NCBI GenBank assembly: GCA_965200535.1
Contig: CBDAUF010000002.1
Span: forward strand, 1,054,001 to 1,118,000
Direction of reading: 5' to 3'
Origin: MPNO01 sp965200535
Lineage (GTDB): Bacteria > Pseudomonadota > Alphaproteobacteria > MPNO01
DNA: 64,000 nucleotides
The notes beneath the pieces are model-generated. The model saw only the letters and a list, made by a program, of their open reading frames with translations, searched no databases and was not told the DNA's origin. Both the position numbers and the translations under genes were made by a program. Below are positions 33,578 to 42,382 of this stretch, piece by piece; positions within the stretch are counted from its first letter, which is position 1; every line of letters starts with the position of its first letter.

Positions 33578-34459
33578 TCAGCCGCGGCCGAGCAGGAAGT
33601 CGATATGGATGCGGTTGAAGGTGTCGGCGTCCTCGAACTGGGGCCAGTGTCCGCAATTCTCCATGACGACGAACTTGGCGCCCGGAATCATCCCGGCCAG
33701 CGTCTCTCCGACATCGACCGTCGCGGTCGGGTCGTGGCTGGTCCACAGCACCAGCGTCGGCGCCGTGATGGCCGCCCATTCCTCCGGCTTGACGGCAAAG
33801 CGCCGCCGCGCTTCCGGTGTGTGGAGGCAGAGGATGCGGGCGACGCCTTCCGTCATCTCCGCGCGGGAGTAGATCGCGCGCCGGCTCGCCACGAGATCGT
33901 CATGGACATCGGACGGGGTGTGCATCAGCCATTCGAGCCGCTTGCGCACGCGCTCCCAACTCGGGTCCTCGACCGCCGCCGCCGTCGAGGCGCGGAGCGC
34001 GGCGAGCGCCTCTGGGTTCACCTTGTCCGCCGCGGCCGTATTGAGAACCAGCCGGGAGACCCGGTCGGGATGGGAGACCGCGAAAGCGCCGGCAACCCAT
34101 CCGCCAAGCGATTCGCCGGACAGCGATACCCGGTCGATGCCGACGGCATCGAGAAACCCCGCCAGATGGTCGACATAGCGCGGAAGCTCGTAGTCGTAAT
34201 CGGGCTTCCCGGTATAGCCGTGGCCCAGCATGTCGATCGCGTAGGTGTCGAAGTGTGGTGCGTGTGCGGCGAGGTTGCGCACATAGGCCTCGGCATGGCC
34301 CCCGGTGCCGTGCAGAAAGACCAGGCCGGGCTTGCCGCCGCCGCCGGCGTGGAGAAAGCGGGTGGCGATGCCGCCGGCATCGACATAGCCCTGTTCGAAG
34401 GCGACGCCCTGCAAATCCGCCCAGATGCTTCTGAACGCGCCGTTTCCGTCCGATGTCAT
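33578..34459 (-). CDS. Alpha/beta hydrolase, C-C-bond (meta-cleavage) hydrolase-like
   Basis: The 293-residue alpha/beta hydrolase has FLHGTGGHAEAY (oxyanion region), nucleophile elbow SLSGESLGGWVAGAF (Ser), ASP in LWTSHDPTATVD and HIS in ENCGHWPQFEDA. The GESLGG elbow and the overall length are like BphD/MhpC enzymes that hydrolyse meta-cleavage products. This agrees with the extradiol dioxygenase-like genes 4 kb downstream. A generic carboxylesterase is the alternative. GGAGA precedes the ATG at 34459. Confidence 0.82.
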   Translation of the reverse strand: MTSDGNGAFRSIWADLQGVAFEQGYVDAGGIATRFLHAGGGGKPGLVFLHGTGGHAEAYVRNLAAHAPHFDTYAIDMLGHGYTGKPDYDYELPRYVDHLAGFLDAVGIDRVSLSGESLGGWVAGAFAVSHPDRVSRLVLNTAAADKVNPEALAALRASTAAAVEDPSWERVRKRLEWLMHTPSDVHDDLVASRRAIYSRAEMTEGVARILCLHTPEARRRFAVKPEEWAAITAPTLVLWTSHDPTATVDVGETLAGMIPGAKFVVMENCGHWPQFEDADTFNRIHIDFLLGRG

Positions 34460-34539
34460 CGCGGTTGTCTCCGTCTGCCGAACCCGCCGATACCGGCCCT
34501 CGGTGTCAAGAGCCGCCCGGTGCGCCGCCGGCGCAGCGT

Positions 34540-35307
34540 TCAGGCATCTTCTCCGCGCATGGCCGCGACGACCCTGTTTCCGGCGGCGACCATCAGGCGC
34601 TGGTCGCTCATCACCGTCACGAGATCGAAGCCGAGATCGATCATCCGTCTCGCATAGCCCGTATCGTTGCACTGGATGCCGGCGCGCTTTCCGTGCCGCT
34701 TTGCGGCCCCGAGGACGGTCTCGATCGCCTCGACCACCGCAGGGTCGGTCTGGTCGAGGCCCGGCCTGCCGCCCAGCGAGAGCGACAGGTCGGACGGGCC
34801 GATATAGACCGCGTCGAGTTCTTCCACGTCAAGGATGGAATCCAGGTTGGCGAGGGCGTCCGCGGTCTCGATCATCGCGAAGGCGACGATCGTATCGTCG
34901 GCGTGGTCCATGTAGTCGGCGCCCGCATAGAGCGCCGCCCGCACCGGGCCGGAACTGCGATAGCCGCGCGGCGGATACCGGCAGGCCCCGGCGAAGCGCG
35001 CGGCCTCCGCAGCCGAATTGACCAGCGGGCAGATCAGCCCGTAGGCCCCGGCATCCAGCGTCTTCATGACGATCGCGGGATCGTTCCACGGGACCCGAGC
35101 CATCGGCGCCGCGTCGGTGGTCGAGATCGCCTGGAACATACCCACGGCCGTCTGGTAGTCGACCACGCCGTGCTGCATGTCGACGGTGAGCGAGTCCCAG
35201 CCGAGGCTCGCCATGATTTCGGTCGAGAACGGGCTCGGGATGGCGCACCAGCCGTTGAGCACCGCCTTGCCTTCCGCCCAGATTCGGCGAACCGGATTTT
35301 CCCGCAT
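34540..35307 (-). CDS. HpcH/HpaI-family aldolase
   Basis: Class II pyruvate-type aldolase of 255 residues with the family hallmarks WDSLTVDMQHGVVD, the metal-binding region AMIETADALANLDSI (Glu) and VYIGPSDLSLSLGG (Asp). Substrates in the family include 4-hydroxy-2-oxoheptanedioate and related 2-keto-3-deoxy acids. Placed with ring-cleavage genes, it could cut the final hydroxy-oxo acid into pyruvate and an aldehyde. A hydratase for the preceding step is not in the window. It starts 9 bases after purD. Confidence 0.87.
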   Translation of the reverse strand: MRENPVRRIWAEGKAVLNGWCAIPSPFSTEIMASLGWDSLTVDMQHGVVDYQTAVGMFQAISTTDAAPMARVPWNDPAIVMKTLDAGAYGLICPLVNSAAEAARFAGACRYPPRGYRSSGPVRAALYAGADYMDHADDTIVAFAMIETADALANLDSILDVEELDAVYIGPSDLSLSLGGRPGLDQTDPAVVEAIETVLGAAKRHGKRAGIQCNDTGYARRMIDLGFDLVTVMSDQRLMVAAGNRVVAAMRGEDA

Positions 35308-35316
35308 GTCTGCTCC

Positions 35317-36588
35317 TCATCGAACGCCGGCGCGCGCCCCGATGTCGCGCCGGCAGAAACCGTCCGGCCAATCGATGGTATCGACCGCACGGTAGGCGAG
35401 TTTCCGCGCTGCCGCGATCGACGGCGCACAGGCGGTGACGCCGAGTACCCGCCCGCCGGCGGCCCGGACCGCGCCGTCCTCGTCCGCAGTGCCCGCGTGG
35501 AACAGGGTAATCCCGTCGATCGCCGATGCGGCTTCGAGCCCGCCGATGGCGCTTCCCTTCGCATAGGTGCCGGGATAGCCCTTCGCCGCCATGACCACGG
35601 TCAGCGCGGCATCGTCGTGCCAGCGCAGGTCGAACATGTCGAGGACGCCGTCGGCGCTCGCGACCAGGGCCGGAAGAAGGTCGGAGGCGAGCCGGGCCAT
35701 CAGCGCCTGACACTCGGGATCGCCGAAGCGAACATTGTATTCGAGGAGCCGGGGCGCCCCGTCCGCGACCATCAGTCCGGCGTAGAGCACCCCCCTGAAC
35801 GGCGTTCCTTCCTGCTTCATCGCGGCGACCGTCGGCCGGATGATCCGTTCCATGACGCGCCCGGCAACTTCCTCCGTCACGACAGGGGCGGGGGAATAGG
35901 CGCCCATGCCGCCGGTGTTGGGCCCGGTGTCGCCGTCGCCGACCCGCTTGTGGTCCTGCGCCGCGGCGAGCGGGAGCGCCGTTTCGCCATCGACCAGGGC
36001 GAAAAAGCTCGCCTCTTCGCCGACGAGAAACTCCTCGATCACGATCTGCCTGCCGGCGGCGCCGAAGCGCCCCTCGACCAGCATTTCCCGCGCCGCGGCG
36101 AGCGCGGCGCCATGCGTCTCCGCGATGGCAACTCCCTTGCCGGCGGCAAGCCCGTCTGCCTTGACCACGACGGGAAGTTGCTGGCGCTCGATGAAGGCGC
36201 TCGCTGCCTCGAGATCGGTGAAACGTCCATAGGCGGCGGTCGGGATGCCGTGGCGCGTGCAAAGATCCTTGGTGAACGCTTTCGATCCTTCCAGCCGCGC
36301 CGCCGCCGCGCTAGGGCCGAAGGCCTTGATCCCAACCTCGTCCAGGCGGTCGACGAGGCCGGCGATCAGCGGGGCTTCGGGGCCGACGACGACAAAGTCG
36401 ATGCGCTGCTCCCGGCAGAAACGGAGGATCCCGTCGATGTCCTCCGCGGCAAGCGGGACCAGCGTGGCGTCGGCGGCGATCCCTGCGTTGCCCGGCGCGC
36501 AGAACAGCGCCTCGACCAGCGGCGAGGCGGCGATCGCCCAGCACAGCGCGTGCTCGCGCCCCCCGCCGCCGACCACCAGTACCCGCAT
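35317..36588 (-). CDS. purD: Phosphoribosylamine-glycine ligase
   Basis: Second step of purine synthesis: ATP-dependent formation of GAR. The 423-residue ATP-grasp protein starts MRVLVVGGGGREHALCWAIA and contains VVGPEAPLIAGLVD, VVKADGLAAGKGV, and NTGGMGAYSPAP. An upstream in-frame ATG at 36609 is less likely because the glycine-rich start is conserved and GGGAG lies before 36588. It is divergent from xseA with 51 bases between starts. The HpcH aldolase gene follows immediately and may be cotranscribed. Confidence 0.95.
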   Translation of the reverse strand: MRVLVVGGGGREHALCWAIAASPLVEALFCAPGNAGIAADATLVPLAAEDIDGILRFCREQRIDFVVVGPEAPLIAGLVDRLDEVGIKAFGPSAAAARLEGSKAFTKDLCTRHGIPTAAYGRFTDLEAASAFIERQQLPVVVKADGLAAGKGVAIAETHGAALAAAREMLVEGRFGAAGRQIVIEEFLVGEEASFFALVDGETALPLAAAQDHKRVGDGDTGPNTGGMGAYSPAPVVTEEVAGRVMERIIRPTVAAMKQEGTPFRGVLYAGLMVADGAPRLLEYNVRFGDPECQALMARLASDLLPALVASADGVLDMFDLRWHDDAALTVVMAAKGYPGTYAKGSAIGGLEAASAIDGITLFHAGTADEDGAVRAAGGRVLGVTACAPSIAAARKLAYRAVDTIDWPDGFCRRDIGARAGVR

Positions 36589-36627
36589 CGTCCACGCTCC
36601 CATGTGCACCCGGCGCCAGCATTAGCA

Positions 36628-36633
36628 TAGAAT
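36628..36633 (+). promoter_or_regulatory. -10 element placing the xseA transcript start at its ATG
   Basis: TAGAAT (five of six consensus bases) lies 6 bases before the xseA ATG at 36640, and no ribosome site is visible, so the transcript may be leaderless. The -35 region is weak (TGCACC at 18 bases). Confidence 0.35.
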
Positions 36634-36639
36634 GGCCCC

Positions 36640-38145
36640 ATGGCGGGCAACCCACCGTTCGGGGCGACCGAGAGCAACGTCGTCGAGTATTCGGTCGGGA
36701 AAATCTCGAACGCCGTCAAGAACACGCTCGAGAGGACCTTCGAGCATGTACGGGTCCGGGGCGAGGTCGGCCGGCCCAACTATCATGGCTCCGGGCATCT
36801 CTATTTCACCTTGAAGGACGATTCGGCGGCGCTCGACGGGGTGTGCTGGCGCGGTACGGTCGCGCGCCTCGGGATTCGCCTCGAGGAGGGGATGGAGGTG
36901 GTGTGCACCGGGCGCATCTCCTCCTATCCGCGCAGTTCGCGCTACCAGATCGTCGTCCAGGCGGTCGAACTCGCGGGCGAAGGCGCCCTTCTCAAGCTGC
37001 TCGAGGACCGCCGCAAGCGGCTTGCCGCAGAGGGGCTGTTCGATCTCGAGCGCAAGAAGGACATTCCCTTCCTGCCGGATATCATCGGCGTCGTGACATC
37101 GCCGACGGGTGCGGTTATCCGCGACATCCTTCACCGGCTGGCAGACCGTTTCCCGCGCCGCGTGATCCTGTGGCCTGTGCCGGTCCAGGGGGAGGGGGCG
37201 GACGAGCGCGTCGCGGCGGCAATCCGGGGGTTCAACAGGCTTCCCCCCTCCGCAACGGTGCCGCGCCCCGATGTGCTGATCGTCGCCCGGGGCGGCGGCA
37301 GCCTCGAAGACCTCTGGACCTTCAACGAGGAATCCGTCGTCCGGGCCGCCGTCGAATCGGAGATCCCGCTGATTTCCGCAATCGGCCACGAGACCGATAC
37401 GACCCTGATCGATTTCGCTGCCGACCGCCGTGCGCCCACGCCGACCGCCGCCGCCGAGATGGCCGTCCCGGTGCGCGCCGATCTCCGCGACCGGATCCTC
37501 GATACCGAACGCCGACTGGGCGCCGCCGTCCACCGGCAGGTCCGCGACAATGTCCGCGCAGTCGAGGGAACCGCCCGCGGCCTGCCCAGACCGGACCGCC
37601 TCCTGGAGCAGGCCAGCCAGACGGTCGACGACCAGCACGACAGGCTCCGCAACGCACTGGCCAACCTCCTGGCGGCGCGGAGTGCAACGGTCGAACGCGC
37701 CGGGGCGGGTATCCGAAGCCCGGCCGATACGGTCGCGCGGGCGGGCGAACGGATCGCCGGTTTCCGGGAACGGCTCGACAACGCGGCCCGGACGCGCCTC
37801 GCCACGGCGCGGATGGGTTACGATGCAACCGACGCCGTTCGCCGCATGAACGGATCGGTCCGGCGTCTGGAGAGCGCTCTCTCGGCGCGGACGGAAGCGC
37901 TTGCCGCGCTGCTGCACAGCCTCTCCTACGAACGGGTGCTCGAGCGCGGCTTCGCGGTGGTTCGCGACAGGACCGGAGCCGCGATCCCGCGCGCAGCCGA
38001 CGCCGCACCGGGCGGTGCGATAGAGATCCAGTTCGCCGATGCCCGCATCGGCGCGCGCCTCGACGGAAAGGCGCGCGGATCGTCGCTGGACGACGCCGAA
38101 GCCCGCGAGGGGTCGGGGGAGGATGCACAGGGAACGCTGCTGTAA
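36640..38145 (+). CDS. xseA: Exodeoxyribonuclease VII large subunit
   Basis: Large subunit of the single-strand exonuclease. The 501-residue protein has an N-terminal OB-fold (VRGEVGRPNYHGSGHLYFTL), the catalytic domain with VVTSPTGAVIRDI, VLIVARGGGSLEDLW and SAIGHETDTTLID, and a long coiled-coil C-terminal arm (about 260-440). A C-terminal extension after GAAIPRAADAAPG is typical of alphaproteobacteria. The small subunit gene (xseB) is not in the window. It converges on lpxK. Confidence 0.95.
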   Translation: MAGNPPFGATESNVVEYSVGKISNAVKNTLERTFEHVRVRGEVGRPNYHGSGHLYFTLKDDSAALDGVCWRGTVARLGIRLEEGMEVVCTGRISSYPRSSRYQIVVQAVELAGEGALLKLLEDRRKRLAAEGLFDLERKKDIPFLPDIIGVVTSPTGAVIRDILHRLADRFPRRVILWPVPVQGEGADERVAAAIRGFNRLPPSATVPRPDVLIVARGGGSLEDLWTFNEESVVRAAVESEIPLISAIGHETDTTLIDFAADRRAPTPTAAAEMAVPVRADLRDRILDTERRLGAAVHRQVRDNVRAVEGTARGLPRPDRLLEQASQTVDDQHDRLRNALANLLAARSATVERAGAGIRSPADTVARAGERIAGFRERLDNAARTRLATARMGYDATDAVRRMNGSVRRLESALSARTEALAALLHSLSYERVLERGFAVVRDRTGAAIPRAADAAPGGAIEIQFADARIGARLDGKARGSSLDDAEAREGSGEDAQGTLL

Positions 38146-38190
38146 CGGACCCCGCCGCGTCCGGTCGACAGTTCTCCGCGGGCCGTGCAC

Positions 38191-39186
38191 CTAGCGGCGT
38201 GCCGGCCCCGTCCGCTCCTCGATACTATCGATAAGGGCTTCGGCGGCGCCTCCGTCGTCCCATTCGAAGGCGACCTCCAGCACCTCCACGGCATCCCGCA
38301 GCGCCGGCGGCAGCCGGACAGCGTCCTTGGCGGTGGTCACGGGAACCGCGCCGGCAGCTTTCGCTGTTTCGACAAGGAGAGCGATCTCGGCCGCGCGGAA
38401 CCGGTGGTGGTCGGGGAAGGCCCTGGCGCGTTCGATTCGGCAGCCGAGTGCGGCGAGAGTTCGGAAAAATTTCTCCGGCCGGCCGATGCCGGCGAACGCC
38501 ACCACCGGCTTCCCGGAGAGCCTCGAGGCGCCGGGCAACGGGGCAAGACGACCGTGGAACAGGGGAAGCCCGTCGGGCAGTCGATCGCGCACGCCCGCCT
38601 CGTCCGGGCCGACGACGATTGCCGCGTCGGCGCGGGCAAGTCCGTCCGCCACAGGTTCGCGCAACGGGCCGGCCGGAAGCAGCCGGCCGTTTCCGAACCC
38701 GTAAGCCCCATCGACGACGACAACGGAGTACGTTTTCACGATGGCGCCGTTCTGGTGACCGTCGTCCATGACGATCATCTCCGCGCCGGCCGCAGCCGCG
38801 GCGCCCGCCCCGGCCAGACGGTCGGCCGACACCCATGTCGGCGCAGCCCGGGCCAGCAGAAGGGGTTCGTCCCCGACATCGCGCGCCCGGTGCCGGACGG
38901 GATCGACCGCCGCCGGTCCCTTCTCCCGCCCGCCATAGCCGCGCGAAAGGAACTGCACCGCATGTCCGCGGGCGGCCAGCCGGGCACCGAGCGCCAGCGC
39001 CACCGGGGTCTTGCCGGCGCCGCCGGCGACCAGGTTGCCCACGCAGACGACGGGGACGGGGGCGGGGCGGGGCCGGGCGGCCTTGCGCCGGGCCTTGACG
39101 GCTGCGCCGTAGGCCCAGGCGGCGGGCTCGAGCGCACAGGCGCAGAAACCCCGACGCCGCCAGAAATCAGGCGCGCGCAGCGGCAT
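38191..39186 (-). CDS. lpxK: Tetraacyldisaccharide 4'-kinase
   Basis: Membrane-associated kinase that phosphorylates the lipid A precursor at the 4' position. The 331-residue protein shows APDFWRRRGF at the N-terminus, the P-loop-like GNLVAGGAGKTPVA, FLSRGYGG, and IVMDDGHQNGAIVK. It overlaps waaA by 20 bases and is third in the leftward order msbA - waaA - lpxK, the usual alphaproteobacterial arrangement. Confidence 0.95.
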   Translation of the reverse strand: MPLRAPDFWRRRGFCACALEPAAWAYGAAVKARRKAARPRPAPVPVVCVGNLVAGGAGKTPVALALGARLAARGHAVQFLSRGYGGREKGPAAVDPVRHRARDVGDEPLLLARAAPTWVSADRLAGAGAAAAAGAEMIVMDDGHQNGAIVKTYSVVVVDGAYGFGNGRLLPAGPLREPVADGLARADAAIVVGPDEAGVRDRLPDGLPLFHGRLAPLPGASRLSGKPVVAFAGIGRPEKFFRTLAALGCRIERARAFPDHHRFRAAEIALLVETAKAAGAVPVTTAKDAVRLPPALRDAVEVLEVAFEWDDGGAAEALIDSIEERTGPARR

Positions 39187-40480
39187 CTTGCGCGGTCCTG
39201 TCCAGATAGGGAGCGATCGCGTCGATAACGGCCTCGAGGACGCGGGTTTTTCCCTGCGCGATGCGGGCTGCTGCTGCGCAGCGCCGCGCGCGCATTGCGT
39301 CGTCGGTCAGCAGTGCGGTGATCGTGTCTGCGAGCGCTTCCTCGGTATGGACGAGCGTGCTGCCTCCTGCTTCCGCCAATTCTTTGGCGATCTCGGCAAA
39401 ATTGTCCATGTGCGGGCCGTGCAGGATGGCGCAGTCGAGCCGCGCGGGTTCGAGCAGGTTCTGTCCGCCGTGCGGAACCAGGGAGCCGCCGACAAAACAT
39501 ACGCTGGCCAGACGATAGATAACGCCGAGTTGGCCGAGCCCGTCGGCGACGTATATCGCGCGATCCGGCCGTTCGTTCGCCGAGTCGAGGGCGGCGTCGT
39601 GGCCGGCGCGGCGGAGCGCGGCAGCGATCTCGGGGCCGCGCTCCGGGTGGCGCGGCACCAGGATCAGGAGCGCATCGGCGAGTCTGCGCCGCACCCCTTC
39701 GTGGGCCGCGGCAAGCCGTTCCTCCTCGCCGGGATGGGTGCTTGCCCCGACCCAGACGGGCCGCCCGACGCAGTCCTTTTCCAGGGCCGCGAGCGCCGCA
39801 GCGTCGGCGGGAAGCGGGGGCGCGGCGAACTTGAGGTTTCCGAAGCAGCGAACGTTGCGCGCGCCGAGCGCGCGAAACCGCTCCGCGTCTGCATCTGTCT
39901 GGGCGAGGCAGAGCGAGAACGTCCGCAACAGGCACCCGGCCAGTCCGGGCATGCACCGCCAGTTGCGAGCCGACCGGCGCGACATGCGTGCGTTGATCAG
40001 AAGCGCCGGGATCGACCGGGTTTCGATCGCGTTCAGCATCGCCGGCCAGAGTTCCGATTCGGTTCGGATCGCGAGATCGGGCCGCCAGTGATCGAGAAAA
40101 GCAGCGACCCAGTCCGGTCGATCGAGCGGGACGAACTGGTGGATGGCGCCCGGCGGCAGGCGCTCGGCCATCAGCCGGGCCGAGGTTACGGTTCCCGTCG
40201 TCATCAGCAGTGCGAGACCGGGCCAGCGCGCGACGACGATCTCGAGCACCGGCAGCAGCGAAAGGGATTCGCCGACACTCGCGGCGTGCAGCCAGACCAG
40301 CGGACCGGGCGGCCGCGCTTGTGTGGCGCGGCCGAAACGCTCTCCGATCCGCGCGGGGTCCTCCTTGCCGATGCGGAGCCTGCGTTCGATGTGGCGCCTG
40401 ATGGCGAACGCCGCCGCCGTCGCCGCTGCGCAATAGAGGCGGAGAACCCAGTGCGGCGCACGATGCCGCGGCGCGGTCAT
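39167..40480 (-). CDS. waaA: 3-deoxy-D-manno-octulosonic acid (Kdo) transferase
   Basis: Adds Kdo to lipid IVA using CMP-Kdo. The 437-residue glycosyltransferase has an N-terminal membrane-association segment, WLHAASVGESLSLLPVL, TTGTVTSARLMAERLP, SELWPAMLN and the C-terminal donor-site motif VCFVGGSLVPHGGQNLLEPA. It begins 21 bases after the ABC transporter stop and overlaps lpxK. Confidence 0.95.
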   Translation of the reverse strand: MTAPRHRAPHWVLRLYCAAATAAAFAIRRHIERRLRIGKEDPARIGERFGRATQARPPGPLVWLHAASVGESLSLLPVLEIVVARWPGLALLMTTGTVTSARLMAERLPPGAIHQFVPLDRPDWVAAFLDHWRPDLAIRTESELWPAMLNAIETRSIPALLINARMSRRSARNWRCMPGLAGCLLRTFSLCLAQTDADAERFRALGARNVRCFGNLKFAAPPLPADAAALAALEKDCVGRPVWVGASTHPGEEERLAAAHEGVRRRLADALLILVPRHPERGPEIAAALRRAGHDAALDSANERPDRAIYVADGLGQLGVIYRLASVCFVGGSLVPHGGQNLLEPARLDCAILHGPHMDNFAEIAKELAEAGGSTLVHTEEALADTITALLTDDAMRARRCAAAARIAQGKTRVLEAVIDAIAPYLDRTAQDAAARA

Positions 40481-40501
40481 GTCAACCGCCCGCCCGCTCG
40501 G

Positions 40502-42304
40502 TCATTCCGCTGCGACCTCGTCGGTACCCATGAACTGGAGCGCGTACTGGCGCGCGTACGCGCCGCCCGCCGCAAGCAGCTCGGTATGGGTGCCTGACTC
40601 CGCGACCCGGCCGTTCTCGATCACGTAGATCAGATCCGAACCGACCACGGTGGACAGGCGGTGGGCGATCACGATTGCCGTCCGGCCGCGCTTGAGGCGG
40701 TCTATCGCGTCGCGGACTGCACGTTCGGACTCGGTGTCGAGCGACGACGTCGCCTCGTCCAGGAGCAGGATGGGCGCGTCCTTGAGCATCGCGCGCGCAA
40801 TCGAGATGCGCTGGCGTTGGCCGCCCGAAAGCCGCGCGCCCTGTTCGCCCACCACCGTGTCGTATCCGTCGGGCAGCGCCTCGATGAACTCGTGCGCTCC
40901 GGCATTCCTGGCTGCCGCGACGATTTCCTCCGTTGTCGCGTCGGACCTTCCGCAGGCGATGTTGTCGCGAACCGTGTCGTCGAACAGCATCACTTCCTGG
41001 CTTACCAGCGCGATCGAGTTGCGGAGCGAGGCGAGCGTGATTTCGCGTATGTCCTGGCCGTCAATGCGGATCGCACCGGCATCGATGTCGTAAAAACGGG
41101 GAATCAGGTTGAGCAGCGTCGATTTTCCGGCGCCGGAAGGACCGACCAGCGCGATCGTCGCGCCGCCCGGGGCAAGCAAGTCGACCCCGTTCACCGCGGC
41201 GACTTCGGGGGTGTAGGAGAAGCGCACCCCGTCGAAACGGATCTCCCCGCCGGTGACGACGAGCGGTCGGGCGCCGGGTGCATCGGCGATTTGGGGCTCG
41301 ATATCCAGCACCGCGAAGACGCGCTGCGCCGCGGCGAGGCCTTCCTGCAACGCAATGTTGAGCGCGGCGATCGACTTGAGGGGCCGGTATGCGAGCCCGA
41401 GTGCGACGATGAAGGAAAAGAATGTGCCCGGAGTTGTCGATCCGCCGACCACCATGCTGCCGCCGAACAGGATGGCGATAGCCAGCACGATCCCGCTCAG
41501 CATCTCGATGACCGGCCGCCCGAGAGCGGCGATCCGGGCGGCGCGGTAGGTCCGCCGGAAGACCTGGTCGATCTTCGAATACGCGCGATCGATCTCGCTC
41601 TGTTCCATACGGTACGCCTTGATGAGGCGTGCTGCCGGCAGGCTCTCGTCGAGCCGGACGGTGAGATCGGCGATCCGGGTCTGGGTGATCTCGGAGGCCT
41701 GCCGCATCCGGTGGCCGATGATGGCGATGGGCCAGACGGCGCAGGGAAAGACGACCACGGCGATCAGCGCCATCAGCCATTCCTGATAAAACATCAGCGC
41801 GACTAGGAAAACCAGCATCAACGAATCCTTGACGAGACCCGTCATCGCGTGGATCAGCGTCGCCCGCAGCAAATTGGCGTCGCTGGTAAATCGCGCGATC
41901 AGGTTTCCGGTCTGCGTGTTGACGAAAAATGCGAGGTCGGCGCGCATCAGCCTCGCGTACATGTCGCGCCGGAAATCGGCCACCATGGCTTCGCCGACCC
42001 GGGCCGTGAGGACGGCCTGGCAATAGGCCCCGCCGCTCATCAGCAGGCTCAGGACCACGATACCGAGCGGCACCAGGTAGAGCAGCACCTGATCGCGCGC
42101 GATGAAGACCCGGTCGAGCGCCGGCTGCATCAGCCATGCGTTGCCTGCGGTCGCGGCGGCAACCACCACCATGCAGAGCAGCGAGGCCACGATCCGCCCG
42201 GTATATCGTCGCAGCCGTTCGCGGAGCAGCCGGCGCACCAGCGCTCCGGTATCCGCGTGGTCCGCCGCCTCCGTGGACAGGCCCTTGTCGTGCGATACGG
42301 CCAT
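40502..42304 (-). CDS. msbA: Lipid A export ABC transporter (MsbA-like), permease-ATPase fusion
   Basis: Half-transporter of about 600 residues: six transmembrane helices, then an ABC ATPase domain with Walker A GPSGAGKSTLL, signature LSGGQRQRISIARAM and Walker B ILLLDEATSSLD. Position directly upstream of waaA and lpxK supports lipid A or core-LPS flipping. The start MAVSHDKGLST at 42304 is preferred; a 12-residue longer frame upstream lacks a better site. Other substrates cannot be excluded from the sequence alone. Confidence 0.88.
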   Translation of the reverse strand: MAVSHDKGLSTEAADHADTGALVRRLLRERLRRYTGRIVASLLCMVVVAAATAGNAWLMQPALDRVFIARDQVLLYLVPLGIVVLSLLMSGGAYCQAVLTARVGEAMVADFRRDMYARLMRADLAFFVNTQTGNLIARFTSDANLLRATLIHAMTGLVKDSLMLVFLVALMFYQEWLMALIAVVVFPCAVWPIAIIGHRMRQASEITQTRIADLTVRLDESLPAARLIKAYRMEQSEIDRAYSKIDQVFRRTYRAARIAALGRPVIEMLSGIVLAIAILFGGSMVVGGSTTPGTFFSFIVALGLAYRPLKSIAALNIALQEGLAAAQRVFAVLDIEPQIADAPGARPLVVTGGEIRFDGVRFSYTPEVAAVNGVDLLAPGGATIALVGPSGAGKSTLLNLIPRFYDIDAGAIRIDGQDIREITLASLRNSIALVSQEVMLFDDTVRDNIACGRSDATTEEIVAAARNAGAHEFIEALPDGYDTVVGEQGARLSGGQRQRISIARAMLKDAPILLLDEATSSLDTESERAVRDAIDRLKRGRTAIVIAHRLSTVVGSDLIYVIENGRVAESGTHTELLAAGGAYARQYALQFMGTDEVAAE

Positions 42305-42382
42305 ACGGTGTCCCGAAACGATACCGCCCGACCCTACCACGAAGCGCGAGAGCGGTGGAAAAGCGCCGCCTGCGGCGGGGAG

